NCBI RefSeq assembly: GCF_000332815.1
Contig: NZ_AOFD01000005.1
Span: 1 to 64,000 of the forward strand
Direction of reading: 5' to 3'
From: Arthrobacter nitrophenolicus
GTDB taxonomy: Bacteria; Actinomycetota; Actinomycetes; Actinomycetales; Micrococcaceae
DNA: 64,000 nt
Shown: one piece after another, positions 18,350 to 25,606 of the stretch
Layout of the letters: every line of letters begins with the position of its first letter
How positions within the stretch are numbered: position 1 is the first letter of the stretch
Made by a program: the position numbers and the translations under genes
Notes under the pieces: model-generated
What the model was told of the DNA's origin: nothing
Database searches by the model: none
The model's input: the letters and a program-made list of their open reading frames with translations, nothing else

Positions 18350-18562
18350 TCAGGTGCGCGGCTGGGCCGGATTGGTGGGGACCCCCTGCGACGGCGGGTT
18401 GACCGGCGGACCGGGCACCGACGTGGGCTGCGGTGCGGCCGGGGCTCCGGTGGCAGCTTCCGGGCTGGGTACCTGCGGCCCGCCCGGTTCCGCGCCGCCC
18501 TGCAGGTCCTTGTGTTCAGGGACGCTGTGCCCGGGGACTTTGTGCTCGGGAATACGCTTCAT
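18350..18562 (-). CDS. Small proline-rich hypothetical protein
   Basis: Unrecognised 70-residue protein. The N-terminal third has an imperfect repeat (MKRIPEHKVPGHSVPEHKDL, two copies of a V/IPEHK-type unit); the rest is Pro/Ala/Gly-rich and probably disordered. A GGGAGAAG site precedes the ATG, supporting a real gene. A palindrome at 18669 lies in its probable promoter region. No function proposed. Confidence 0.5.
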   Translation of the reverse strand: MKRIPEHKVPGHSVPEHKDLQGGAEPGGPQVPSPEAATGAPAAPQPTSVPGPPVNPPSQGVPTNPAQPRT

Positions 18563-18862
18563 CTGCTCTTCTCCCTATCTCCTCGTTACCCGTATGCGGC
18601 CCGACTGCCGGCCCCAGGCGGCGGACGGAACTGCTGACGGACTCTGCTTGCCGCCGAAGAGAACAACATAATAAGCACCCTTATTAATCTGCCGAAAGGG
18701 TCAGCCGCCCCCTGTTTCCGCGGCAGGAGGCCCTGCGCGGGCCGGATGCGTCCGGAAGGGGAATTAGCGAACACTATTGGGTCTTTTTGATTGGTTCTGA
18801 CGGGCTTACGGTGGACCCACGAGGGCCGCCTATCCGGGGCGGCCGGCCAAGGAGGACTTTCC
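18563..18862. promoter_or_regulatory. Divergent intergenic region with TAATAAG palindrome
   Basis: The 300-bp gap between the proline-rich gene and the DUF1540 gene has no plausible ORF. It holds a perfect 7-bp palindrome TAATAAG-N4-CTTATTA (18669-18686) in an AT-rich patch, a possible operator or promoter element for the leftward gene, and a TTTTTGATTGGTTCTGAC stretch (from about 18783) that may carry the rightward promoter. Confidence 0.4.
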
Positions 18863-19147
18863 ATGACAACGCACGTCGCGGACTGCAGCGTAACGAACTG
18901 TTCCTTTAACGACCACACCAACTGCAACGCGGCCGCCATCACCGTGGGCGGCGCCGAAAACCACGCACACTGCGCCACGTTCATTGAAACCGGAATGCAC
19001 GGCGGCCTGCCCAAGGTCCTGGCCGACGTCGGAGCCTGCCAGCGCAGCGAATGCGTCCACAACGACCACCTGATGTGCAAGGCGCCTGAGGTGCACGTGG
19101 GTCCGGGCCGTGACAACGCCGACTGCCTGACGTACTCGCACGCATAG
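18863..19147 (+). CDS. DUF1540-domain protein, two Cys modules
   Basis: Small protein (94 residues) consisting of two DUF1540 modules. Each has the exact spacing C-x4-C-x7-C-x15-C: Cys 8, 13, 21, 37 and Cys 59, 64, 72, 88. The four-cysteine pattern suggests structural metal binding, but the family's function is unknown. The ATG at 18863 follows a consensus AAGGAGG site. A strong hairpin terminator follows the stop, so it is monocistronic. Confidence 0.82.
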   Translation: MTTHVADCSVTNCSFNDHTNCNAAAITVGGAENHAHCATFIETGMHGGLPKVLADVGACQRSECVHNDHLMCKAPEVHVGPGRDNADCLTYSHA

Positions 19148-19167
19148 CCCGCACATCTGAAGGATCC

Positions 19168-19202
19168 GGAGCACCCGGGACGGCAACGCCCCCGGGTGCT
19201 CC
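19168..19202 (+). terminator. Hairpin terminator after DUF1540 gene
   Basis: Perfect 12-bp stem: GGAGCACCCGGG (19168-19179) pairs with CCCGGGTGCTCC (19191-19202) across an 11-base loop, 21 bases after the DUF1540 stop. No T-run follows, as is common for actinobacterial terminators. Confidence 0.7.
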
Positions 19203-19377
19203 GTTATGTCCGGGCCCGGCACCTCACCGCCGCACCGGCACGCGCTGCCTTGCCGCCGTCGTACGCGCTGAACCGCTGGCGCTACCGAAATTCCGTGCCG
19301 CTGCGCAGGCTCCCTGGCGCTGCCCAAATATCAGGCGCGTCAGGTCACGTGCGGGTCGCGGGCGAATATGCGCGTCA

Positions 19378-20595
19378 TCAGAAGGGGGAGAGAGCCAGCA
19401 GCACTCCCCCTGCGGCGCCCACGAGCACCACCAGCCACGGCGGCGCCTTCCACGCGATAAGCAGGACGAAGCAGACCAGGGCCAGGCAGAACGGGCCGGC
19501 ACCGGTGATGGCCGTGGTGAACACCGGGTTGTAGAGGGCTGCAGCCAGGATCCCCACCACTGCCGCGTTCGCGCCGCGCATCAGCGCCTGCGCCTGCGGC
19601 CGGGTCCGGAACCTGTCCCAGAAGGGAAGCACGCCGACAAGGAGGAGGAAGCCCGGCAGGAAGATTCCGGCCAGCGCGACGGCGGCACCCGCCACGCCGC
19701 CCGGTCCGGCCCCGGACAGGGTCCCCAGGTAGGCAGCGAACGTGAACAGCGGACCCGGGACGGCCTGCGCAGCGCCATATCCTGCCAGGAACTGCTCCGG
19801 GGTGACCCAGCCGGGGGTGACCACGCCGGCCTGGAGCAGGGGCAGGACCACGTGCCCGCCGCCGAACACCAGCGCACCTGCACGGTAAAACGCGTCAAAG
19901 AGGGCGAGGCCGGCCGATCCGGCGGCCAGGGACAGCAGCGGCAGCCCGGCCAGCAGCACCAGGAACAGGACCAGGCACACGGCGCCGGCCGCCCTGCTCA
20001 CCGGGAAGCGCATGGCACCCGTCACGACGCCGGTGCCGGCCCGGCAGAAAAACAGGCCCGCCAGCGCACCGACGCCGATCGCCAGCACCTGCCCCAGCGG
20101 ACCCGCCAGCAGGATCACGGCCAAGGCAGCCACCACCGCAATCGACGCCCGTTCCCGGTCCGGCGTCAGGGCCTTCGCCATCCCCCAGACAGCCTGCGCC
20201 ACGATGGCCACAGCCACGATTTTCAGCCCGTCAAGGATTCCCGAACCGAGCACGCCCTGGAAGAGGGAGGCGCCTGCGGCGAACGCCACCAGCAGCGCGG
20301 CCGACGGCAGCGTGAAAGCAAGGAACGCGGCGAGGGCGCCGAGCGGCCCGGCCCGGTGCAGCCCCAGGCCGAATCCCACCTGGCTGGACGCGGGGCCGGG
20401 GAGGAACTGGCAGAGGGCCACAAGATCGGCGTATTCCTTGTCATCCACCCACCGGCGGCGTTCCACCAGCTCGTCCCGGAAGTAGCCCAGGTGCGCGATG
20501 GGTCCGCCGAAAGACGTAAAACCCAGCTTCAGGAAGACCCGGAAAACCTCCCCCGCCGAGCCCACCGAGCCGCGTGCGGTAACCGTTTCCGTCAC
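19378..20595 (-). CDS. chrA: Chromate efflux transporter ChrA
   Basis: Membrane transporter of the CHR family, long two-domain form (405 residues). The first CHR domain has the signature FLKLGFTSFGGPIAHLGYF and CQFLPGPASSQVGFGLG; the second has GALVFGGGHVVLPLL and YGAAQAVPGPLFTFAAYLG. About ten to twelve hydrophobic helices are visible. ChrA proteins export chromate in exchange for or driven by the proton-motive force. The GTG at 20595 overlaps the stop of the arsR-type gene (GTGA), so the regulator and transporter are translationally coupled. Confidence 0.88.
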   Translation of the reverse strand: MTETVTARGSVGSAGEVFRVFLKLGFTSFGGPIAHLGYFRDELVERRRWVDDKEYADLVALCQFLPGPASSQVGFGLGLHRAGPLGALAAFLAFTLPSAALLVAFAAGASLFQGVLGSGILDGLKIVAVAIVAQAVWGMAKALTPDRERASIAVVAALAVILLAGPLGQVLAIGVGALAGLFFCRAGTGVVTGAMRFPVSRAAGAVCLVLFLVLLAGLPLLSLAAGSAGLALFDAFYRAGALVFGGGHVVLPLLQAGVVTPGWVTPEQFLAGYGAAQAVPGPLFTFAAYLGTLSGAGPGGVAGAAVALAGIFLPGFLLLVGVLPFWDRFRTRPQAQALMRGANAAVVGILAAALYNPVFTTAITGAGPFCLALVCFVLLIAWKAPPWLVVLVGAAGGVLLALSPF

Positions 20596-20951
20596 AGGTC
20601 CGCCACGAGCCCGGCAACCCGCTCCAGCGCGCCCGGAACCACCGAGTAGTAGGCCCACGTGCCCCGCTTTTCGCGGTGCAGCAGTCCGGCGTCCACCAGG
20701 ATCTTCAAATGGTGCGAGACAGTCGGCTGGCCCAGGCTGAGCGGTTCCGTCAGGTCGCAGACGCAGCGCTCCCCCGCCTCGCCGGCCTTCACCAGCGAGA
20801 GCAGCCGCACGCGGTTGGGGTCCGCGAGCGCTTTGAAAACCAGCGCGGCTTGCTTGGCCTCCTCCGCTCCGAGGGCTGCACCCGCGGGCGGCGGGCAGCA
20901 GGAAGGATCCGTCTCAGTGACGGACGAGGTCAATGGCAGCACAGCGGTCAT
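20592..20951 (-). CDS. arsR: ArsR/SmtB-family repressor
   Basis: Winged-helix metalloregulator (119 residues) coupled to chrA. The HTH reads ALVFKALADPNRVRLLSLV, then RCVCDLTEPLSLGQPTVSHHLKIL and the wing KRGTWAYYSV. The helix-3 pair CVCDL is the classic As(III)/Sb(III) site, and an extra Cys pair near the N-terminus (SCCPPP) could complete a binding site. The ATG at 20951 was preferred; an in-frame ATG at 20960 would start inside the upstream palindrome. It likely represses its own promoter and perhaps arsC through the ATYGA-N4-CATCAAT sites. Confidence 0.85.
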   Translation of the reverse strand: MTAVLPLTSSVTETDPSCCPPPAGAALGAEEAKQAALVFKALADPNRVRLLSLVKAGEAGERCVCDLTEPLSLGQPTVSHHLKILVDAGLLHREKRGTWAYYSVVPGALERVAGLVADL

Positions 20952-20959
20952 GGACACCA

Positions 20960-20999
20960 TTATGCCGCCATATCGACATTCATCAATATGGCGGCATAA
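20960..20999. promoter_or_regulatory. 14-bp palindrome and ArsR operator upstream of arsR-chrA
   Basis: Perfect 14-bp arms (TTATGCCGCCATAT and ATATGGCGGCATAA) with a 12-base spacer. The spacer region holds ATCGACATTCATCAAT (20972-20987), which shares the 12 fixed positions of ATYGA-N4-CATCAAT with two sites before arsC at 22502 and 22539. Confidence 0.65.
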
Positions 21000-21030
21000 C
21001 GGTTTTGGGGCTGGAGCCGGATACGGGGGG

Positions 21031-21771
21031 TTACGTACCTGCCGGTTCCTCGCGGTGGGGGATCACCACGTTGTCTGCCGCCTGGCCGGCGGCGGGAAAA
21101 AGGGCCAGGAGGAGTCCGAGTCCGACGGCGGCGCCCGCCAGTTGCGCCAGCACGAACCCAGGCACCGAGCCAGGCGCGATGCCCGCGAAGGTGTCGCTGA
21201 AGATCCGGCCCACGGTTACGGCCGGGTTGGCGAAGGAAGTGGAGGAGGTGAACCAGTAGGCGGCGCCGATGTACGCGCCCACGGCCGGAGCGGCCAGCAC
21301 TCCCCGCGAGGTCCGGGCCAGGGCGAAGATCAGCAGGATGAGCCCGGCGGTGGCCACCACCTCGCCCAGGACGTGGCCGCCGGTGAGGCGGTCCTTGCCG
21401 GAGATGGAGGTCCCGACGTCGAACATTGCGTTGGCCAGGACGCTTCCCCCGATTGCCCCGACCACTTGGGCGGCCACGTATGCGCCGACTTCCGGCAGCG
21501 TCAGGCCGGTGCCGCTGCGCCGGCCGAGCGCCCAGTCGGCCAGGGACACCACAGGGTTGAAGTGCGCGCCGCTGACCGGCCCCAGCACCAGGATGAGCAC
21601 CGTCAGGCCCAGAACCGTGGCGGTGCTGTTCTGGAGCAGCTGCAGGCCGACGTCGTTGGGGGAAAGCTGCTGGGCGGCGATCCCGGAGCCGACAACGACG
21701 GCCACCAGCAGGCCGGTGCCAAGCAGCTCGGCTAGGGCGCGGCGCCAGAGGGGAGGCTGGGAAATATGCAT
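21031..21771 (-). CDS. MIP/aquaporin-family channel (AqpS-like)
   Basis: Major intrinsic protein channel of 246 residues with six hydrophobic helices and both pore boxes: SGAHFNPVVSLADW (NPV instead of NPA) and TSFANPAVTVGR (NPA). Its divergent placement from an ArsR-ArsC fusion gene matches the AqpS arrangement known from rhizobia, where the channel lets arsenite produced by arsenate reduction leave the cell passively. No ArsB or ACR3 pump gene is in the island, which supports that role here. Substrate assignment is by context only. Confidence 0.82.
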   Translation of the reverse strand: MHISQPPLWRRALAELLGTGLLVAVVVGSGIAAQQLSPNDVGLQLLQNSTATVLGLTVLILVLGPVSGAHFNPVVSLADWALGRRSGTGLTLPEVGAYVAAQVVGAIGGSVLANAMFDVGTSISGKDRLTGGHVLGEVVATAGLILLIFALARTSRGVLAAPAVGAYIGAAYWFTSSTSFANPAVTVGRIFSDTFAGIAPGSVPGFVLAQLAGAAVGLGLLLALFPAAGQAADNVVIPHREEPAGT

Positions 21772-21801
21772 GCAACCAGCTTGACCCACCCGGAATACCT
21801 C

Positions 21802-21815
21802 AGTCAAACTTGAGT
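21802..21815. promoter_or_regulatory. Imperfect dyad in the aqpS/arsRC divergent promoter
   Basis: AGTCAAACTTGAGT has the symmetric core TCAA-AC-TTGA and lies in the 46-bp gap between the two divergent genes, just before the fusion-gene ATG. It is unlike the sites at 20972, 22502 and 22539 and may be the target of the ArsR domain of the fusion protein. Confidence 0.4.
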
Positions 21816-21817
21816 CA

Positions 21818-22492
21818 ATGGAAACTGAACTAAGCGCCGCGTTCCGCCAGCGGCTGGCCAGGCATGCAGCCCTGGCCGACGCCGGCCGGCTGCGCATCGT
21901 GGACCTGCTGACGCTGGGCGACCGCTCGCCGTCGGAATTGCAGGCGGAGCTGGGAATGCCGTCCAACCTGCTGGCCCACCACCTCCGCATCCTTGAGGAC
22001 GCCGGACTGGCGGCGCGGCACCGCTCGGAGGCGGACCGGCGGCGGAGCTACATCCGCCTGGTGGCCGGGTCGCTTGAGGACCTGGTTCCCGGCAGCGGGC
22101 ACCAGGCGCGGCGCGTCCTTTTCGTGTGCACCCGCAACAGCGCACGCTCCCAGCTCGCGGCGGCCCTCTGGCGCCAGGCCAGCGGTATTCCCGCGACATC
22201 GGCGGGGACGCATCCCGCAGACCGGATTTCCCGCGGCGCCCTGGAAGTCGCCGCCCGCCACGGCCTGGACCTGGCCGACGCCGTACCGCAGCAACTGGAC
22301 CAGGTCATGGGAGAAGGGGATTTCGTGGTGACCGTCTGCGACAACGCCCACGAAGAGGTTCCGGGCCTGCAGGGGGTGCACTGGTCCATCCCCGACCCCG
22401 TCAGGCAGGGCACCGCCGCGGCCTTCGAGGAAGCCTACGGGCAGATCTCACACCGCGTCAGCGACCTCGCACCCCGCCTCACCGCCGCCTGA
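21818..22492 (+). CDS. ArsR-ArsC fusion protein
   Basis: Two-domain protein (224 residues). Residues 10-90 are an ArsR-type HTH (LADAGRLRIVDLLTLG, NLLAHHLRILEDAGL). Residues about 98-220 are a low-molecular-weight phosphatase/arsenate-reductase domain with the P-loop FVCTRNSARSQLA (Cys104, CX5R), the VCDN segment (Cys174) and the general-acid Asp in IPDPV. It could sense arsenic through its reductase domain, or simply bring regulation and detoxification together. No upstream ribosome-binding site is strong, so a leaderless or short-leader transcript is possible. First gene of the rightward arsenic operon. Confidence 0.82.
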   Translation: METELSAAFRQRLARHAALADAGRLRIVDLLTLGDRSPSELQAELGMPSNLLAHHLRILEDAGLAARHRSEADRRRSYIRLVAGSLEDLVPGSGHQARRVLFVCTRNSARSQLAAALWRQASGIPATSAGTHPADRISRGALEVAARHGLDLADAVPQQLDQVMGEGDFVVTVCDNAHEEVPGLQGVHWSIPDPVRQGTAAAFEEAYGQISHRVSDLAPRLTAA

Positions 22493-22501
22493 CACCAATA
22501 C

Positions 22502-22554
22502 ATTGACAACCATCAATATTTAGCGCCATACTCCCCATATCGATCATCATCAAT
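22502..22554. promoter_or_regulatory. Two ArsR-type operators upstream of arsC
   Basis: ATTGACAACCATCAAT (22502-22517) and ATCGATCATCATCAAT (22539-22554) both fit ATYGA-N4-CATCAAT, the same as the site before arsR-chrA at 20972. They are 37 bp apart and lie 82-134 bases before the arsC start, so arsC probably has its own ArsR-controlled promoter. Confidence 0.6.
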
Positions 22555-22635
22555 CTTTCGGGACTGAGAGGTCGGGCGGGAGCACCACCACCCACCGCGG
22601 CACCTCCCGCCGTACGTCATCATTAGGAGAACAGC

Positions 22636-23070
22636 GTGACCACCGAGACAGCCAAGAAGCCCTCCGTCCTTTTCGTCTGCGTCCACAACGCAGGCCGTTC
22701 CCAGATGGCCGCAGCCTTCCTGACGTCCCTGTCCAAGGGTGCCGTGGAGGTCCGCTCCGCAGGGTCCCAGCCCGCGGAGAAGATCAACCCCGCCGCCGTC
22801 GAGGCCATGGCCGAGGTGGGCATCGACATGTCCGCGGAGGTTCCCAAAGTCCTCACCACCGAAGCTGTCAAGGACTCGGACGTGGTGATCACCATGGGCT
22901 GCGGCGACGAGTGCCCGTACTTCCCCGGCAAGCGCTACGAGGACTGGGTGCTGGAGGATCCGGCCGGCAAGGGCGTAGAATCCGTCCGCCCCATCCGGGA
23001 CGAAATCAGGACCCGCATCGAAGCCCTGATCACCGAACTGGTGCCCGCGCAGCACCCGGACGCCCAGTAA
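22636..23070 (+). CDS. arsC: Arsenate reductase, LMW-phosphatase type
   Basis: Single-domain arsenate reductase (144 residues). P-loop VLFVCVHNAGRSQMA has catalytic Cys15 and Arg21 (CX5R); a second pair, Cys89 and Cys93 in TMGCGDECPYFPG, fits a thiol relay that passes electrons to thioredoxin. The Asp general acid is in LEDPAG. The GTG at 22636 follows TAGGAGA. The next gene encodes a thioredoxin-reductase-like flavoprotein, consistent with a reduction system dedicated to arsenate. Likely controlled from the two ArsR-type sites upstream. Confidence 0.88.
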   Translation: MTTETAKKPSVLFVCVHNAGRSQMAAAFLTSLSKGAVEVRSAGSQPAEKINPAAVEAMAEVGIDMSAEVPKVLTTEAVKDSDVVITMGCGDECPYFPGKRYEDWVLEDPAGKGVESVRPIRDEIRTRIEALITELVPAQHPDAQ

Positions 23071-23085
23071 CTCCAGGAGACCTCC

Positions 23086-24063
23086 ATGACGAACGAACAG
23101 CTGATCATCATCGGTTCCGGCCCCGCGGGGTACACCGCAGCCATCTACGCCGCACGCGCAGGCCTGGCACCGCTGGTGCTGGCCGGCTCGGTCACCGCGG
23201 GCGGTGCCCTGATGAACACCACCGAGGTGGAGAACTTCCCGGGCTTCCCCGCCGGCATCCAGGGCCCGGAACTGATGGACGGCCTGCAGGAACAGGCCGA
23301 GAAATTCGGCGCCAAAGTGGTGTTCGACGACGCCACCTCGGTTGATCTCAAAGGCCACCTGAAGACCGTGGTCACCGGCGGCGGCGAGACCCACCAGGCC
23401 CCGGCCGTCATCCTGGCCACCGGCTCGGCGTACAAGGAACTCGGCCTGCCGGAGGAGAAGAAGTTCAGCGGCCACGGGGTCTCCTGGTGCGCCACCTGCG
23501 ACGGGTTCTTCTTCCGTGACCAGGACATCATCGTGGTGGGCGGCGGTGACTCCGCCATGGAGGAAGCCACGTTCCTGACCCGGTTCGGAAAGTCCGTGAC
23601 CGTCGTCGTACGCCGTGAGGAACTGCGGGCCTCCCGCATCATGGCGCAGCGGGCCAAGGACAACCCCAAGATCAGCTTCGCCTGGAACTCCGCCGTCACC
23701 GCCATCCACGGCAACGGCAAGGTCACCGGCGTGACGCTCACGGACACCCGCTCCGGCGAAACCCGGCACCAGGCGGCCACCGGCATCTTCGTGGCCATCG
23801 GCCACGTGCCGCGGACGGAGCTCGTGGCCGGCCAGGTGGACCTGGACGCGGACGGCTACATCAAGGTGGACTCCCCCACCACGGTCACCAACCTGTCCGG
23901 CGTGTTCGCCTGCGGCGACGCCGTGGACCACCGCTACCGCCAGGCCATCACCGCCGCCGGGACCGGCTGCGCCGCCGCCCTGGACGCCGAACGCTACCTG
24001 GCAGCCCTGGACGACGCGGACAGCATCGCCACGGCGCTGGTCGAAGAACCTACCCACAGCTGA
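23086..24063 (+). CDS. Thioredoxin-reductase-like flavoprotein
   Basis: FAD/NADPH disulfide reductase of 325 residues, the length of bacterial TrxB. FAD motif [14 protein letters not shown] (about 8-21), redox-active WCATCDG (Cys135, Cys138), NADPH motif [12 protein letters not shown] and C-terminal [23 protein letters not shown] are all in place. It lies 15 bases behind arsC, so it probably regenerates the reductant for arsenate reduction, either through thioredoxin or an operon-specific carrier. Such genes are sometimes named arsT. Confidence 0.87.
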   Translation: MTNEQLIIIGSGPAGYTAAIYAARAGLAPLVLAGSVTAGGALMNTTEVENFPGFPAGIQGPELMDGLQEQAEKFGAKVVFDDATSVDLKGHLKTVVTGGGETHQAPAVILATGSAYKELGLPEEKKFSGHGVSWCATCDGFFFRDQDIIVVGGGDSAMEEATFLTRFGKSVTVVVRREELRASRIMAQRAKDNPKISFAWNSAVTAIHGNGKVTGVTLTDTRSGETRHQAATGIFVAIGHVPRTELVAGQVDLDADGYIKVDSPTTVTNLSGVFACGDAVDHRYRQAITAAGTGCAAALDAERYLAALDDADSIATALVEEPTHS

Positions 24064-24091
24064 CAACCCGGGCAGGAAGGGGGTGGGCTGG

Positions 24092-24154
24092 ATGAACACG
24101 GATTGCTGCGGCGACAACGGTTGCTGCGACGACGAGGATCAGGACTGCTGCTAG
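24092..24154 (+). CDS. 20-residue Cys-rich acidic peptide in the arsenic operon
   Basis: A complete mini-ORF lies in the gap between the thioredoxin-reductase-like gene and the ArsO-like gene. It encodes 20 residues with three Cys-Cys pairs (5-6, 11-12, 19-20) in an Asp/Glu-rich background and nothing hydrophobic. A purine-rich GGAAGGGGG stretch lies upstream, about 10 bases before the ATG. Six cysteines in 20 residues are very unlikely in random GC-rich sequence and suit soft-metal (As(III)) binding. No family known to me matches. Expression is unproven. Confidence 0.5.
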   Translation: MNTDCCGDNGCCDDEDQDCC

Positions 24155-24193
24155 CCCTTCCGCACAACCAACACATCGATGAGAGGACATGCC

Positions 24194-25588
24194 ATGGAAA
24201 AGACCAGCCTTCCGGTAGCCGTGATCGGCGCCGGGCCGGTGGGACTCGCCGCCGCAGCGCACCTGCTGGAGCGCGGCCTGGAGCCGCTGGTTTTCGAGGC
24301 GGGTCCGACGGCGGGCGCGGCCATTGAGGAATGGCGCCACATCCGCCTGTTCTCGCCCTGGCGGTTCAACATCGACGCCGCCGCCGTCCGGCTGCTGGAG
24401 GCATCCGGCTGGGAAGCACCCCGGCCCACCGCCCTGCCGTACGGCGGCGAGCTCATCGACAACTACCTCGCTCCCCTGGCGGCGCTGCCGGCCCTGGCCT
24501 CCCGGCTGGAGACCGGCGCCCGGGTACTGGCCGTGACCCGGCAGGGCATGGACAAGACCCACGTCCGCAACCGGGACACCACCCCCTTCATTGTCCGGGT
24601 CCTGCACTCCGACGGCGAAACCCGCGACCACACCGTGGCTGCGGTGATCGACGCCTCCGGCACCTGGTCCACCCGCAACCCGCTGGGCACGTCCGGGCTG
24701 CCGGCGATCGGCGAGGAGGCGGCCGCGGCCCGCATCTCCTCCCCGCTGCCCGACGTCGCGGGCCGGGACCGCGAAGCCTTCGCGGGCAAACGCGTCCTGG
24801 TGGTCGGCGCCGGACACTCCGCCGCCAACACCCTGCTCAACCTTGCCGCACTGGCCAAGGAGGCACCCGAAACCCGGATCCTGTGGGCCATCCGGGGCGC
24901 CTCACCGTCCAAGACCTACGGCGGCGGGGACGCTGACGGGCTGCCCGCCCGCGGCCAGCTCGGCGCCCGGCTCCGCCGCCTGGTGGAGGCGGGAAAGATC
25001 GAACTGCACACCGGTTTCGGCATCAGCTCCTTCAAATCCCTGGACTCCGGGGTCACCGTCGGCGCCGTGGACGGCCGCACCCTGGAGGCCGACGTCGTGG
25101 TGCCCTGCACCGGCTTCCGGCCGGACCTGGACATGCTGCGCGAGCTCCGCCTCAACCTGGACCCCGCCGTCGAGGCGCCCATGGAACTTGGCCCGCTGAT
25201 CGATCCCGAATTCCACTCCTGCGGCACGGTGCCGCCGCACGGTGCCAGGCTGCTGGCCCACCCGGACAAGGACTTCTACATTGTGGGCATGAAGTCCTAC
25301 GGAAGGGCTCCCACCTTCCTGCTGGCCACCGGGTACGAGCAGGTCCGCTCCGTTGCCGCCGCCCTGGCCGGGGACCGCGAGGCCGCCGACACCGTCCAGC
25401 TTGAACTTCCGGAAACCGGCGTCTGCTCCACCGACGCCGGCACCAGCTGTGACGTTCCCGCTACCCGGCCCGCAGCCGGCGCGGGTGAGGCCGGCGGCGA
25501 GTCCGGCTGCTGCGCTGCCCCGGAACCGGTCCTGGTCGCTTTCCCACCGGCCTGGCCCACGGCCGCTCCGCCGACAACTGACACCTGA
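24194..25588 (+). CDS. ArsO-like flavin-dependent oxidoreductase with Cys-rich tail
   Basis: FAD/NAD(P)-binding oxidoreductase (464 residues) of the ArsO type often found in arsenic clusters. FAD motif VIGAGPVGLAAAAHLL (about 9-24), the IRLFSPWRFNIDAAA segment, second Rossmann motif VLVVGAGHSAANTLLNLA (about 200-217) and an ATG-containing C-terminal motif (FLLATGYEQV) are present. The last 60 residues are an unusual extension with Cys411, Cys419 and the pair Cys439-440. The ATG at 24194 follows GAGAGGAC. The substrate of ArsO is not firmly established. Confidence 0.78.
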   Translation: MEKTSLPVAVIGAGPVGLAAAAHLLERGLEPLVFEAGPTAGAAIEEWRHIRLFSPWRFNIDAAAVRLLEASGWEAPRPTALPYGGELIDNYLAPLAALPALASRLETGARVLAVTRQGMDKTHVRNRDTTPFIVRVLHSDGETRDHTVAAVIDASGTWSTRNPLGTSGLPAIGEEAAAARISSPLPDVAGRDREAFAGKRVLVVGAGHSAANTLLNLAALAKEAPETRILWAIRGASPSKTYGGGDADGLPARGQLGARLRRLVEAGKIELHTGFGISSFKSLDSGVTVGAVDGRTLEADVVVPCTGFRPDLDMLRELRLNLDPAVEAPMELGPLIDPEFHSCGTVPPHGARLLAHPDKDFYIVGMKSYGRAPTFLLATGYEQVRSVAAALAGDREAADTVQLELPETGVCSTDAGTSCDVPATRPAAGAGEAGGESGCCAAPEPVLVAFPPAWPTAAPPTTDT

Positions 25589-25606
25589 AAACCACAAAGG
25601 AAACCC

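Noticed and set aside
22513..24117. Leftward 534-codon frame opposite arsC and the thioredoxin reductase gene
   Set aside because: Antisense shadow, Gly/His/Val-rich, with no recognisable domain; the opposite strand has complete conserved proteins.
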